NCBI GenBank assembly: GCA_013076295.1
Contig: RQOL01000466.1
Coordinates: forward strand, 2,108,001 to 2,172,000
Reading direction: 5' to 3'
Source: Sanderia malayensis
Lineage: Eukaryota; Cnidaria; Scyphozoa; Semaeostomeae; Pelagiidae
Length of the DNA stretch: 64,000 bases
Shown: positions 46,501 through 59,500 of the stretch, piece by piece
Layout: each line of letters opens with the position of its first letter
How positions within the stretch are numbered: position 1 is the stretch's first letter
Made by a program: the position numbers and the translations under genes
The notes under the pieces: model-generated
The model's database searches: none
Told to the model about the DNA's origin: nothing
What the model saw: the letters and a program-made list of their open reading frames with translations, nothing else

Positions 46501-47232
46501 AAGTCACGGGTTGGGACCAATAATCGAAAGATAACGATCCCGAATTTTGCTAAAGATATTTGCAAATGTGAAAAGAAAATTTAGGCCAACCATTTACTGT
46601 TGGGGAAGCAAAAAAAATAGCAAAAGATACATTTTACATGAAATTTTCTGTCCCCCAGACACTGTTTTCCCATCATAAATTTTTCGCATTCCTCAGAACA
46701 AGACGGATCACGATTACCACGAAAAAATATCAAAACTTTTCCTTTTCAATTCGCGGTATTCGGGCCGGTTTTATCACGAAAATCGGACATAACACGATTA
46801 CAAATTATGTACTCACTTGGTTTTATCACGAATACAACCTAATCGTTATCGCTATCGTTATCGCTATCGTGATAAACCTCAAGTGAGTACCAGGCTTTAA
46901 TGGCGTAATGTTTTTGAGAATAATGATGTTTCACGTTTTACGCCCTTTTTATTTTTGTGCCCTCCACTTTTTGGTACGCTCTTACACCCCTGCTTGTAGT
47001 GTATTCATATGCATGTTATATGCATCTGACTTGATAATAACAGCTTGCTTTTCCAATTTTTAAGGAGAGTGAAAGAAGGATGCATTCTATAAAGAGAAAA
47101 CCCATAACGAACATTAGATCGACTGCTGTGAACAAACTTTCATCGTCAGAACCCAATCTTCTTGCTTTATCCGATGTTCTTCGTGTAAGTGGACACAGAT
47201 CAAGATCCAGTGATTTGGACACCAATATCTAA
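40550..47232 (+). CDS. ZSWIM2: ZSWIM2-type E3 ubiquitin-protein ligase
   Basis: ZSWIM2 (MEX) is a ubiquitin ligase, testis-specific in mammals, with SWIM, RING, ZZ and second RING fingers. Twelve exons: 40550-40699, 43050-43126, 43257-43297, 43656-43857, 43971-44091, 44248-44372, 44517-44601, 44788-44915, 45041-45206, 45334-45650, 45842-46100, 47065-47232. Total 1839 nt, 612 aa (human 633). RETGPTGFLVKQ matches the N-terminus. SWIM reads CTCGTFSKEKELCIH (CxC...CxH). RING1 runs from CPICQEDL to KCPLCRTDF. ZZ runs from CQHCKASPIQGKC to CHACFKDKHH. RING2 runs from CQMCMQLF to CNHTFHRECIGNW and CPLDG. The tail is basic and Ser-rich. The ATG is the only one in frame at the start. An open frame with RRYGSHHHLVRPNN at 47528-47655 might be an alternative C-terminus but does not splice in phase. 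Confidence 0.9.
41060..42065. repeat. 133-bp satellite with embedded TTAGGG/TTAGGC arrays, 8 units
   Basis: Eight units, each with TATGCGCAGTAGC, TACTGCGCAGGAGCGTATAT and GACGTAT plus 2-4 copies of TTAGGG or TTAGGC, average spacing about 133 bp. Two unit types alternate (ending ACGTAATGCGGAGGAG or GCGGAGCCGAAAGG). All lie within ZSWIM2 intron 1. Confidence 0.9.
46190..46896. mobile_element. Diverged copy of the 13392-14685 MITE family, inverted
   Basis: The right end AGTGAGTACCAGGCT and interior (GATAACGATTACG-like repeats, AACCCAGGACCTTC on the complement) match the middle MITE. TTA follows at 46897-46899. The left end is degraded. It sits in the last ZSWIM2 intron. Confidence 0.6.
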
Positions 47233-48829
47233 AAAGCGTTGTTAAAGTTAAGTTGCCTCCAACTTTTCATTTAGTAAGAAATTGTTTTGTCTTTGAAGAC
47301 AACAAACCAGGAATTCTGATTATTTTTGCATTGAGTGAGCGCGCATGCTCGGAGATGATCCTTATCCTGGCTCATAGCATACGTGATCACCTCGAAAGAA
47401 GGGTTTTTCTTTTCGTTCACGTTTCAACTGAGGAGTGAACAAGAATCGTTTGCCATCGTTTATCCACAAAAGAAAATCTTTCAAATTTCACTATATAATT
47501 CTTTGCAAAGGACAGGTAAGTCGAGCAAAATAGACAAGATGCCCAAAAAATCTGCGGAGATGGAGATTAATTGGAGTAGAAGATATGGTTCACATCACCA
47601 TCTTGTTAGGCCAAACAACAACCAGTTACGTTCGACTAATTCACGTGCCAATTGAAACTGGCCAGCAAATATACTAAGGTTTGTCTCAATTTGATATTAA
47701 TCATTGAACTCTTGTCATACTTAAATTGGACATTTTAAATGTGCTAAATCTAATTTTCTTGTTTCAGGTTATGAGCTCAATCATAATTAAAAGAAATTCA
47801 TAATGCCAGACCCATTGATCTGTTGTATCTGAGTAATGCATTCACGAAGTCTCTTGCACATTGTGGAGGTATTTATTGCTGCAATCGCCCAACATTTATG
47901 AAAAATATCACGCAGTCTAATTGCATGTAGCAATATTTATTGTAAGAGGTATACATCTACAAATTATTACTTTTATTCTTCAGGTTTGGAAGAGTGTCTG
48001 GCCTCAATATTGTTTGGGTTGCAAGATATAGATTTGCAGTACTGGATGAACAACAGAAAGTAAGTTATTTTATTATGGCTCTTGTCAATGTCAATAGAAA
48101 CATTAAATTACTTGATTGTCATTTTTGCAATGCAGATCGATGATAGCTTTCTAACTTGTGACCATGTTATGCAAAGCTATTTATATCTGCTATAACACTC
48201 CAGAGCAGTCTTACTCACCTAATGAGTAGAAATATCATGCCTCATTGGGTCTTTCAGACTGATACATTCAATGTGATCACATTAACATTTTGTCAAATAT
48301 CTCAACTTTATACAAGTTGATTGCAAGATTCTCATTTTGATTTTCATTGTCTGCTTTTCTGCCAACATTGTTATAAATTGGTTCTTTTTGTGTTCATTAG
48401 GTTGGTATAAACAACTTGAAGAAGAATAAAGTAATAAAGAAAGTTCAAAATTCACCATATAATTCAATCATATGAAGTCACCAATGTGAGTATTGACTGC
48501 TATTTAATTATTTCTCCTTATTTTGCTTTTCCTCACAGAAAACGTTGATTGATTATTTTCTAGCATTCTTTAATTTTATTCAAGTATACCGGCTTTAATT
48601 CTATAACTCCTTGTGTACTTGTTGAAATAATAAAATCTTTGTTCTCTTTCAAAAAGATGCAGACCAAAGAATGAGAAAAAAGAACAGATAAAAATTATAT
48701 TGAAGTAAAAGAAAGAAATACTATCATTTGTGGTAAGAAATACCATCATTTGTGATAAATACTTGTATATTATTTTGTTGGTCCAGTCCATTAAGCATTC
48801 CAGAAGTTTTTTGTTCAGATTGAGGCTTC
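47233..48829. other. ZSWIM2 3' region, no confirmed gene
   Basis: Contains possible polyadenylation signals (AATAAA at 48425-48430) and a few spliceable-looking pieces (for example around 47990-48060), but nothing similar to a known protein. It may hold ZSWIM2 3' untranslated exons. Confidence 0.4.
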
Positions 48830-49652
48830 TTATTTGCTTGTTTGACTTGTTATTTGGTGAGTAAACCCTTTAAACATTATATCATGTACTTTGTTTATTG
48901 CAGGTGTCATCTGTGAAGGAAGTTTATCAATGAAATTGGAGAAGCAGCTTGGAGAAAGTTTCAAGATGGGAGCAGAATGATGTGTTCAATGCAAACTTTT
49001 GACTAATAATAGGTAATACAATTCCTTTTATATATTCCTTTTATATATCTCCAACATTTATAACACATACCTTAATTTTTTGCATTTTATTGGTATTTTA
49101 ATGTTTGTTTTATTTTATTTTATTTTAGGTTGAAGAAGAAAGAAGATGGGTAGAGGAGCTTTACCCTACCTCTGTGAGAGAGGTATGGGTAAAGCTTTAT
49201 TGGTAGGTTCTGGTGGGGTTTATTGTATCCAAGGAATACTAATTAAGGATACATCCAAGGAAGGAACTTGGAATACAATAACCCACCAGCTACCATAGAA
49301 GCTTACCCATACCTCTCTCTCACAGAGGTAGGGGTAAAGCTCCTCTACCCATCTTCTTTCTTCTTCAACCTAAAATAAAATAAAACAAACATTAAAATAC
49401 CAATAAAATGCAAAAATTAAGGTATGTATTATAAATGTTGGAAATATATAAAAGGAATATATAAAAGGAATTGTATTACCTATTATTAGTCAAAAGTTTG
49501 CATTGAACACATCATTCTGCTCCCATCTTGAAACTTTCTCCAAGCTGCTTCTCCAATTTCATTGATAAACTTCCTTCACAGATGACACCTGCAATGAACA
49601 GAGTATGATATAATGTTTTAAGAGTTTACCCACCAATTAAACAAGCAAATGA
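48830..49652. repeat. Long near-perfect palindrome, arms about 400 bp, 20-bp loop
   Basis: The left arm (48830-49235) holds ATTTGCTTGTTT, TTGCAGGTGTCATCTGTGAA, GGAGAAGCAGCTTGGAGAAA and GGTAGAGGAGCTTTACC. The right arm (about 49258-49652) carries the same blocks in reverse complement and order. Differences are few and mostly near the outer ends and centre. It lies between the convergent ends of ZSWIM2 and CLASP. Confidence 0.88.
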
Positions 49653-50517
49653 AAAATCGAATCATAATAACAACAAATGCAAAGAGGAAAATTCAAACCG
49701 TGTTACTTCGTGGTTGGCTGTCTTCCACGCGCATTATCCGCTTCATCACTTCAATTTGAACAAAAAGAATGAAGAGACGAGGGAGCAAGTTTGTCCAAAG
49801 TGCCCTCCTCAGAGCGAACATGCTTTTCCAGTCCAAAACGAAACTGCTCCTCAGCTTTAGACACCAGCCTTTCTAGCATTCAAACTAGAATTAGGTTGTC
49901 TCTCTATCATCATTGGAGCAACATTGACCACATAATTATATACAGGCTAGAAATTGCAATTGAGATTACAAGTTTGATGCCTGAAAATAAGTTTGATGCT
50001 CGAAAATAATAAACTATACAAGTAATACAGAAAAACAAAACGTTTGCTACAACGTAACCAACAGGTACAAAACTGTTCTGATACATAATACTGCCACAGT
50101 AATATGCACCAGAATATGGTCCTTAAAAATGAAATAACCAGGCAGACATAACTACTTTTAACCCACTACTTGCATCACATATTAGACATGTTACTTTATA
50201 CTTTTACTTATAGATACAAAGGAACTTGTAAAAAGTTACTCATGGCCTTGCCTTTTATTAATTTACTACCCTGTCTATTTTATGAAATAAAACATCGAAG
50301 CGTCTCAAATAGTTCTCCGAAGACAACATTATTGTCAATGTCAATACGAAATACAGCCTAGAAATGCCACTATTAAAACAACATAATAGCCAGTTAGAAC
50401 ATAATTTGTAAATATGATACATTACTTACGAATTCCCGTAGCAAGGAAGGGTTTGTCAGAGATTAGGGTATTTTCTTGTCACCCAGAGCAGGTCCAGCGA
50501 AGCTGTTCATCTTGTGT
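49653..50517. other. CLASP 3' untranslated region and spacer
   Basis: On the minus strand, downstream of the CLASP stop, AATAAA is found at 50259-50254. No gene is seen between here and the palindrome. Confidence 0.5.
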
Positions 50518-53500
50518 TCATTGACTTGCTTGTGAGCGTTTGATGTAGAGATTCAACAGCTTGAGCTACAAGGCAAACCATCGCACATTAAATATAAATC
50601 TTATTTTGCCAATACAGGAAGCCCTATGAATTAAAAAACGAGACTTTTTAGTCTGAATCCTATGGATTACGATTTCGAAAAGCCGTTGTTTGTCCCATGT
50701 TGTCCAATGCTTATGTCCCATATGTACGCGGGAACGTAAGCACTAACAGCTAGTAAAGTTAGAGGTAGCTTTGTGTATGGTCTACTTCAAGAGCAAAGCT
50801 TCAAATGAAGCCGAACAATACATAATAGAATAGATTATAGTAGTAAACCTAAATACAAATCTAACAAGCTCGTTCATACCTTTGATGCGTTTAATACTTC
50901 AAGGTACGGATTTAATGCATCCTGTCCAACCAAATTGTGCAGACTGACCAGACAGAATACGCTTGCTTTTCGGACTGTACTCTCTGTATGGTCGTAGCCC
51001 TGAGGGTGAAGAAAATAAAATTATAAAGCTATCATAAAAAATGGTTCAAACAGAATCAAAACCATTGTGCTTCAAGATCATAGATTAAATCACCTTTAAT
51101 AATGCAGTGACAATAATTTGTAAATGGTTCTTGATGGCCGCTATCTGCGCTGTATCAATGACCTGAAATAAATATATTATAAAATTAGTTCCAAAATCAC
51201 TCATAATGACAAAAAATCGTTGGTAGTGTTTAGCAATAGCCGAAGATTCTTTTATACTTACAACATTGAGCATTTTGATGGCAGTGACAATCAAAGGAAA
51301 TTGGACAGCTTCGATAATGGGACACAATACATTGATGACGTCAGCTGGGGGCTGGTGTTCAGCGATCAAATTGCAGCATTCTTCAGCAGTTTTGGATACC
51401 TGCAAGCAAGGACGAACAGCATTAGAAATTGCATTGTGAACAGTCAACAAATCCCAGCGCGAGTGCGGGGTTCATATATGCGAGGTTTGGTTCTACTGTA
51501 CTTGAAGATACTGTATTATTCATACCTCTTTGAGTGGATCACCTTGCGTTTCTATCAATCTCAATATAACATGTTTCATGTCGTCTTTGTACACATCAGG
51601 TAATGAACGAATCACCTCGCGTATAGCACGAGCAGCCAGGCATCGAATCGCACCCTGCAATATGAAACAATTCAAATATTCAATACAATACTATTTCAGT
51701 TACCCATCACAAGTGCCTAGAAAGTCCTTACATCACATACACCACCATCTACATTATGCGTTGTCAAGTGGTGATGTATCTCAAGTATGAATAAACTGTG
51801 TGCACAATTCATACCTCTGTGTGTTTGAGCGTTTCAGTTACAATTGGCATCAGATTCTTAATGTTTGGCACGTATTCTTTTGCACCAGTTCGAGTGAGTT
51901 TAATCAACTCGACCAGCGCACTTTTCACGTCTTCAGAGCCGCTCTCATTTCTTCTTGCCGATAACACGGCCGTTATTTCATTCACCAAATCCAAGCAAGT
52001 TGGGGACGGTGCTGAGATCAAATAAAAACAAAAATCTTCATAAAGACAAAATGAATCATCGTTGCCACCATCACATTGTGGTTATTGTTAAATTAAAAGG
52101 CTCATGCAGATATTGCAATGTTCAGTAAGTAATACACATCTTGTGCAGGCATATCCCAATAATGTATGCATTGAAATTTGTATGAGCTTACGTTCAGTGG
52201 AACGATCTGGCTCCTCCGCACCGTCTGCAACACGCAGCATTTCTGGTGACAACATTGTTTTATCATCAGCCTACAAGGTAAATAAATAATTGTAAGAAAA
52301 GGACTTGATCAGCCTACGCACAGCTCTGATATTCAACAATGGTACTCGATACATAGACCAGACAGTTACACAATAAATCCCCAATGAAAGCGACTTTAAC
52401 ATTGATCAAAATCCTTTGCAAAGCATTGGGTGTTCGGGAGCATATCAATAGAACATTTACAATCACTTACATTCCCTGCTATCTTATCTTCATATTGCTT
52501 CGGATCATAGCGCGGTGGACTCAATTCCGATGATAAGCTGATGTCATTTAAAGTGTTATGACTTTTCGGTGTCATGTCATGGCCCTTTACTAGCTGTTTC
52601 TCGTATACTTTTCTCTCTTGGCTACGAGGCTCATAACCGCCACTACTACCTCGCTTCTCTGAGGAGTCGTTCATGCTATCGCCACTAAAATTCAACTTCG
52701 ACATGACATGTTGTGCTTTCCCATCTCCCGCTTCTGCACCGTCCCGCACATCTGGCCTCCCTGCCGAGTATCTCCCCCCTGCTGAATACATTGGCGATTG
52801 GTCATGTCCTGGCCGATAGTTGGCCGGTGAGTCTGTCGTGTCGTAGCTGGGTGCGACTGGAGTCTGATGCTTTGTTGGTGATATGCTCCTGTATCCAAGT
52901 CTGGTCTGTCCTTTAGCTACTGGGCTTGCGTACTTCGTTGCATAATCTTCGTAATCGGCGTTGTACTCAGGAACTGGCTTAGGGGTATGGGGAACACGAT
53001 TGGTCAGCGGCTACAACATAATACAATGACGTCAAGTTTGTGTATTCAAGTCTGTTACACATCACAAAACCTGGACACGGTGAGTAAGAGGTGGTTGTCA
53101 AATAGCAAACAAATAAATGTAAATAAAATATAGACGTACTCGAAGATGGCTATGCAGAAGTTTTGTAGCACCATCCTATGAATAAAAACATTCATATTAG
53201 CTCAATTGATGAGCCGTGATTAAAGAAAAGACTGGATAATGATGTTGAATATAACGATGCGAGTCCATCCAGAGGTATTGAATGGAAGGCTATTGCTGAG
53301 GATAGAAGTAGGGGCTGCATACCTGAAATGAGTTGGGTAGAACAGCAAGCATGGTGCTGAATACTGGTGTATTCAATTCGAATAAAGCAACGATGACCGA
53401 GGCAGCCTCCTGGATAAAGAAAAATCGAAGAATGATTAATCAGTGGTTGATCAGTGGTTAATCATGATTAATCGATCAAAGCAAATTCACATTAGCACGC

Positions 53501-56500
53501 TGGCTTAATCACTCAAGTATTACTACGTTTATTCATTCTGAAAATCTATACACTAACGTCTTATATTCACAGAAAAATCACATTTTTCAAACAAGGTGAT
53601 AACAATGGCGATGATTTTAGAGGATGACATCACAACAAATGCCGTGTTGTCAACGAGGGCCATCTTTTGGTTACCGTATTTCCTCGATCAAACGCCCCCT
53701 AGATTAAAAGCCCCCTCGAATAAACACCCCCTTATGCTGCCAGCTTTTGCAATAAACGCCCCCCTCGATTAAACGCCCCCTCTTTGTGCAAAACCATGGC
53801 GACTTTCATTTTCTACGTTGTTGCTCGATAAAGCAAGGCTCAACTAAACCATTTTCTTTTTTTCTGGACCCAATGACAGAGCCTGTGATCTTGTACTTTC
53901 TAATAAACGCCCCCCCTCGAATAATGGCCCCCCTCGATTAGGCGCCCCCTCAAAAAGTGCCGAAATTAATAAACGCCGAGGAAATACGGTAATGAATGCA
54001 ACATTCGGTCAACCACTTACCTTTCTAACTTCTGAACTCTTTGGCTCAGATGTCCACGTAATTATTCTTGACACGGCCAGTCTTGTTGCTAAGCAAGAAA
54101 CATCAATAGATCGATAATGAAGCAGGAACCCTTTCGATAATAATTCAAATAAACTACGTCAACCACAGTAGAAATTATCGAAAACAAATTTTACCTCCTG
54201 TATTGACAAAGTCACTGGAATCCATCAGCTTTATCAATCCCTGGATGTAGTGCAGGATAGCAATTTTCATCTAGAAGATTAATGTACGGATTATGAATCG
54301 AGATTGGTCTGAATTAATCGATTTGCACGGGATCATTGATGATTAAGAAATTCATATAAATATCCAACTGGGCTTACTTTTAGGGTCGGCGTTTGTGTAC
54401 TGTCTGTGATATACTTGGTCAGAATTTGGAACTGTTGATCGTACGGAAACGAATCTCTGGAAAGTGAAAACGAATATTACATCAAATATCTGAATGAAAC
54501 TGAATCATAAGATGAATGAGTTTGAGTATCAACCTGAAGATCATTACCTGACAATATCAAGCACTCTTGCTACTTTCGAATGCAGCGATGGAAGAATATC
54601 AGAACCAATCTTATGCAGCAGACGAGTGAGCAGGACAAATATCCAATCATTTAAGTTTACTCTGTAGTGAATTATAAACTCACTGAGCACATCTAAGAAT
54701 ATTCTGTACACCTACAAACAAAAAGATGATTTATCAATCTGTTTAAAATTGCCCAATTGCTAACTTGTTTGCCCTCCAAAGCCTTCATTTATCCAAATTT
54801 GATCACTATCTTTATGCCCCTTGTCACATGGCAGCTGACAATGATTACGAATGAAAATTTTTAGAGAATTGGGAAGTTCATGCGTTTAGGATTCTTACTT
54901 CTAAATGAGGTTGTTTGTGATACTAACCTTGATGTGTGGGTCGGAAAAAAATTTATTACAAACATCTCTTATCCTATGTGTTTCATCCACACTGAAAGAT
55001 AAAATCAAAAATCACATTGAATTCAGGACCATTCTCTAACCAGTTCGAGCATTCTCTAAAACATCAGTTCGATTAAGTACTAACGAACATCTTATGCTAG
55101 TCTTATGCAAAGTGATAACCAAAACACAATGAGTGCTATGTCTCCAGTATCTTTTTTACGATGTTTGAAATGTAAGCAGATGAACAAACCTTAGCTTTTT
55201 GTTTCCTTGCAGGTAAACTTGTAAAGACGTCATGCCATCACGGTTTTCAGTCCAGCTTTGGTTTGCAAGAAGCCTGATGATCTCATTCACATCCTTCACA
55301 AATACGAAGCAAATCAATAGACAACTGTCCATCCATCTTTCCAAAACTTTCCAAGAGCAGCACGTGGTTCTCAGAATAGAGCGATCTGATTGGCTGATCA
55401 GATCATGGCGATAAAAGTTAGGACAGACAAATATTACTTTTCGAGGATAGGCCTAGGCTGGGCCTAAAGATCAATCTCATCAATTACTTTGTCTGTATCT
55501 GAGATATTTGCAGGCAAAGAGTCTGGGTTTATTTTGTTAAGTCATCTTCTCCAATTCAACGCAGAAGGCACGAGAAATCATGGCAGCTCAGTTTATCCAA
55601 AGACAACTAATGAAGCGGCCTAAGCTTCAACACTCCACATTCTTGATGCTGCTTCGTCACATTTTTGACAGGAAATCTCACCAAAAATACTTGTATGCCA
55701 GATCTACATGCCATTGAACTTCGCTTTGATTATCTCGAGACATTTTTGCAGTTCAAACACCCACAATGTTTCGCTATGGTAACTTTGAAATCGAAAGTGG
55801 CTGTTTCCTGCCCCATCCCATGTCGTTATTGCTCACGGCAGTGAGAGTATAACATCACTGGGGAAAATTCATGTGAATTTTTTCGGCTTTTATATCTCCT
55901 ACCATAATACATTGCGGGGAGGCACCTATTTTCATTGGGCAATTTATAATTTCCTTGTCAATCAAAGGACACAATAACAAAGGACGCGATTGGATTAGTG
56001 CAAAACGCAACAGGGATTCATTGTTTCGAAAATGTTCAACAACGCACGATCGATCCGGAAGCATTACATCATCCAGTCGCAATAATTGTCAGGGAGTCGC
56101 ATAGCTCAACAGGCTTTGTTCGAATCGAAGAATTCAGTACGCGAGGAAGCTCGGGACATCTCCCCCTCGCACGCAAAACAAAAGCCTAGGCACTGCAGCA
56201 TCTGCTGACAGAGCACACAAAGCACTAGCAGAGATTAGACGAAAACAAAGGGCGGAAGAATTTTCGAAAGAGAAAAGTGTAAAAATTTCGAAAATACAGG
56301 GAATTTTTAGCGGCTATTACTAAAAGCGGGAACGGGGAACGGTCGGGGAACGGAATAACCTGGGAACGACCGGGGAACCGTCGGGGAACGGTCGGGGAAC
56401 CGTCGGGGAACGGTCGGGGAACCGTCGGGGAACCGTCGGGGAACGGAAGTATGAAACCGTTTGAAATTTACAAGTTTTTACACGTTTATGAAACGTTACG

Positions 56501-59500
56501 AAACGTTTACCTATCATAACTGTAAATAAAATCTACAGTCTTAATAGGTAAACAAGGTAAACTTTATAGTTTTAATATGTAAACAACGAAAGACCAGATG
56601 CATTTTGTGAATGTGAATATCGCCCGCTTTGATGACTTCCGATTCGCTGTTTGTATCATCACTCCGTCCAATGCGAGCTGTCAACAATGTCTGTTCAACA
56701 CCAATAATTTAGTGGTCAGGGGGTAGACTGTAATTCAGAATTAATGACTCGCCTAACCAATAACATAGAATGAGAAAATATACTATGCCCCATGAAACAA
56801 ACTCGAAGAATGTAGAAAGGATGCGCCATCTTATCTTTTCTGGGCCATCTTATAATATGTAGAATTAGAAAAATGTGATTGAGTATGATGTAAGATATAT
56901 AGAATTAGAATATAGGATTTTTGAAGAATACAACAACATCTTCAGGCGGACCGGACGTTGGGTTTTTAATCTAATATTTCCACTTTTTGGCCTTTGTCAT
57001 GGGTGTCAGAAGTCTTTGTTTTTTCGTCTTTTGTTCTGCCTCTCAGGAGCTTTGCTCGACAGGTTTTACGCGTACTGCACTCTTTGAATCTAACTAAACG
57101 TGCTGCGGTGAGAAACCCCCTGGCGAACACATTTCGAAATGACATAGTTATTCTATGAAATATCTAATCGTGCCCCGCCAATAATTTTGTCATATTCAAA
57201 GGCAGGAATTGAGAAACAATTACACCCTGTTCCGATTCAAACCATTCCCAAAATGCTCCAATAAAAACAGCCGAAAGCGCTTACATGACGTTGACATTGT
57301 TGTGCCAAAGTTATTATGTCAAGGATCGAGTTTCTCCCCGTCATTGTTAATTGCTGTTAATTATACTGTTCTGTTCTGTTAACATTTTCTTATGTAATAA
57401 ATCTCAATAAATTTTCAAAAATCTTATATTCTAATTCTATATATCTTACATGATACTCAATCATATTTTTTAATTCTACATTTCTTATATATTGAATTCT
57501 GTATATTCTCTGTTTTATGTGTATTTCTTGTTATTTCATTCTTCGAGTTTGTTTCATGGGGCATAGTATATTTTCTCATTCTATGTTATTGGTTAGGCGA
57601 GTCATTAATTCTGAATTACAGTCTACCCCCTGACCACTAAATTATTGGTTTTGAACTGACATCGTTGACAGCTCGCATTGGACGGAGTGATGATACAAAC
57701 AGCGAATCGGAAGTCATCAAAGCGGGCGATATTCACATTCACAAAATGCATCTGGTCTTTCGTTGTTTACATATTAAAACTATAAAGTTTACCTTGTTTA
57801 CCTATTAAGACTGTAGATTTTATTTACAGTTATGATAGGTAAACGTTTCGTAACGTTTCATAAACGTGTAAAAACTTGTAAATTTCAAACGGTTTCATAC
57901 TTCCGTTCCCCGACCGTTCCCCGACGGTTCCCCGACCGTTCCCCGACGGTTCCCCGACGGTTCCCCGACCGTTCCCCGACGGTTCCCCGGTCGTTCCCAG
58001 GTTATTCCGTTCCCCGGTCGTTCCCCGACCGTTCCCCGTTCCCGCTTTTAGTAATAGCCAATTTTTAGCTGAAAAAGAGCCACTACATCGAAGGAGGCGA
58101 AGGGGAATAAATTGAAGTGTTTTCGGAAAAGAACAGGCAAGGAACGAAAGGGCCAGGCGTGGGAAATCGATCTCATCTCACGAACAAGAAAATTGAATAA
58201 AGGAAGGATTCAAAATAACCGTGTTTAAATGAAAACCTTTTCACATTTTCCTGTCAACATGAAAAGAAGCTTCCAACAGTCGTGGAACACTTGCGGAACA
58301 CTGTCAGAGATCATCTGTAATTTCACCAAAAATTCAAATTCCTGAAAACTTCTTCCAGCGAAAGTTTTAACTCATTCACGAAAGTAAATTCCAAGAACTA
58401 CGCGTTTTTCTTTCTTTACAGTCACGAAAGTTTCTCCCCGCTTGAGTTTCTTCCCTTAATTAAATATTATCAGTAACAACTACAATCCATCATCATATTC
58501 AATAACCAAAGTGCCGTGAGCACCGAAAGGTTACCCTTTGATCGTTACTAAAGACACTTGCCTTGCCAGTTGCCTTGCCTTGTTTGTCCTAACTTTGGCG
58601 CGATAATCTGATCAGCCAATCAGAGCGCTCTATTCTGAAAACCACGTGCTGCCATGGGGACGTCATGAAAAGGTGAATGGAAATAAAACTGTCCCTCAGA
58701 GACATTTGCTCTACAGAGAAACCTACACTTTGGCAGTATAGCAAATGAAATAAAAACAAAGATAGTAGCATACCTCAGTTACAGGCCCCTTGTTCATATT
58801 GTAGGCACTGTTCGATCTCTCTGATGATATACTCGAACCTTCGCTCTCCTCGTCACTCGAATGATGGCGATGATGAGGTTGTACGTAATTATTGTTCGCA
58901 TTGTTGTTCGCTGAATCGAACCTTCGACGACCAGGACTACGCTCCTGAAAACGAGCCAGAAACTTGTTGATGTGTATGTGAGATTTAAATGTTGTCACAA
59001 TCACATTGGCAGTATGATAAAGTCACATTGGGATATGTTAGAGTCAAAAAGCCACGGTAAAGTCACACTGAAAGTGAGTCACATTGGGGATATGTCACAT
59101 TGGGGATAAGTCACACTGAAAGCGAGTTAAACGTCTAAAGATGACTTTAAAGGCAATTTTATTCGAAAAGTTCAATTGTACTTACGTATGCATCCCACAG
59201 TTCGTCTTCTGTCACATATTTTGAATTTCCTAAGGCAAAAAGGAAAGATTATTCATCTCTGCTTTGTAATTTCTCAATTTTCACTTGTCCTGTCTATGTT
59301 ACTTTGAATGCACGGTAAGCAACAAACGCCAATAGAACACAAAAACAACAACAAACTTTCACATTATGTAGAATAAGCAAATGGCAAATAATGTAAGCAT
59401 TGCATCGCTATAGCACAAGGAAACTTCAATTCATTAAACAAAAACAAAACATCGATAAAATTCCGATAAAAAGATGATGAAATGCAGAAAACTCACCATG

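Larger units (their letters stand above)
55355..58653. mobile_element. Outer inverted-repeat pair (about 75-bp arms) in a CLASP intron
   Basis: CAGCACGTGGTTCTCAGAAT with ATTGGCTGATCAGAT and AGTTAGGACA at 55357-55426 recurs inverted at 58581-58653. They bracket 3.2 kb that includes the Mutator-like element. They could be the ends of an older element or two separate repeats. No recognisable transposase. Confidence 0.6.

Noticed and set aside
47383..47655. Alternative ZSWIM2 C-terminal exon
   Set aside because: The last part looks protein-like, but no donor in the previous exon matches its phase; the simple ending at 47232 gives the expected protein length.
56320..56517. Open frame repeated almost identically at 57832-58068
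   Set aside because: The two are the same sequence in the two inverted arms of the Mutator-like element and translate the 11-bp repeat.
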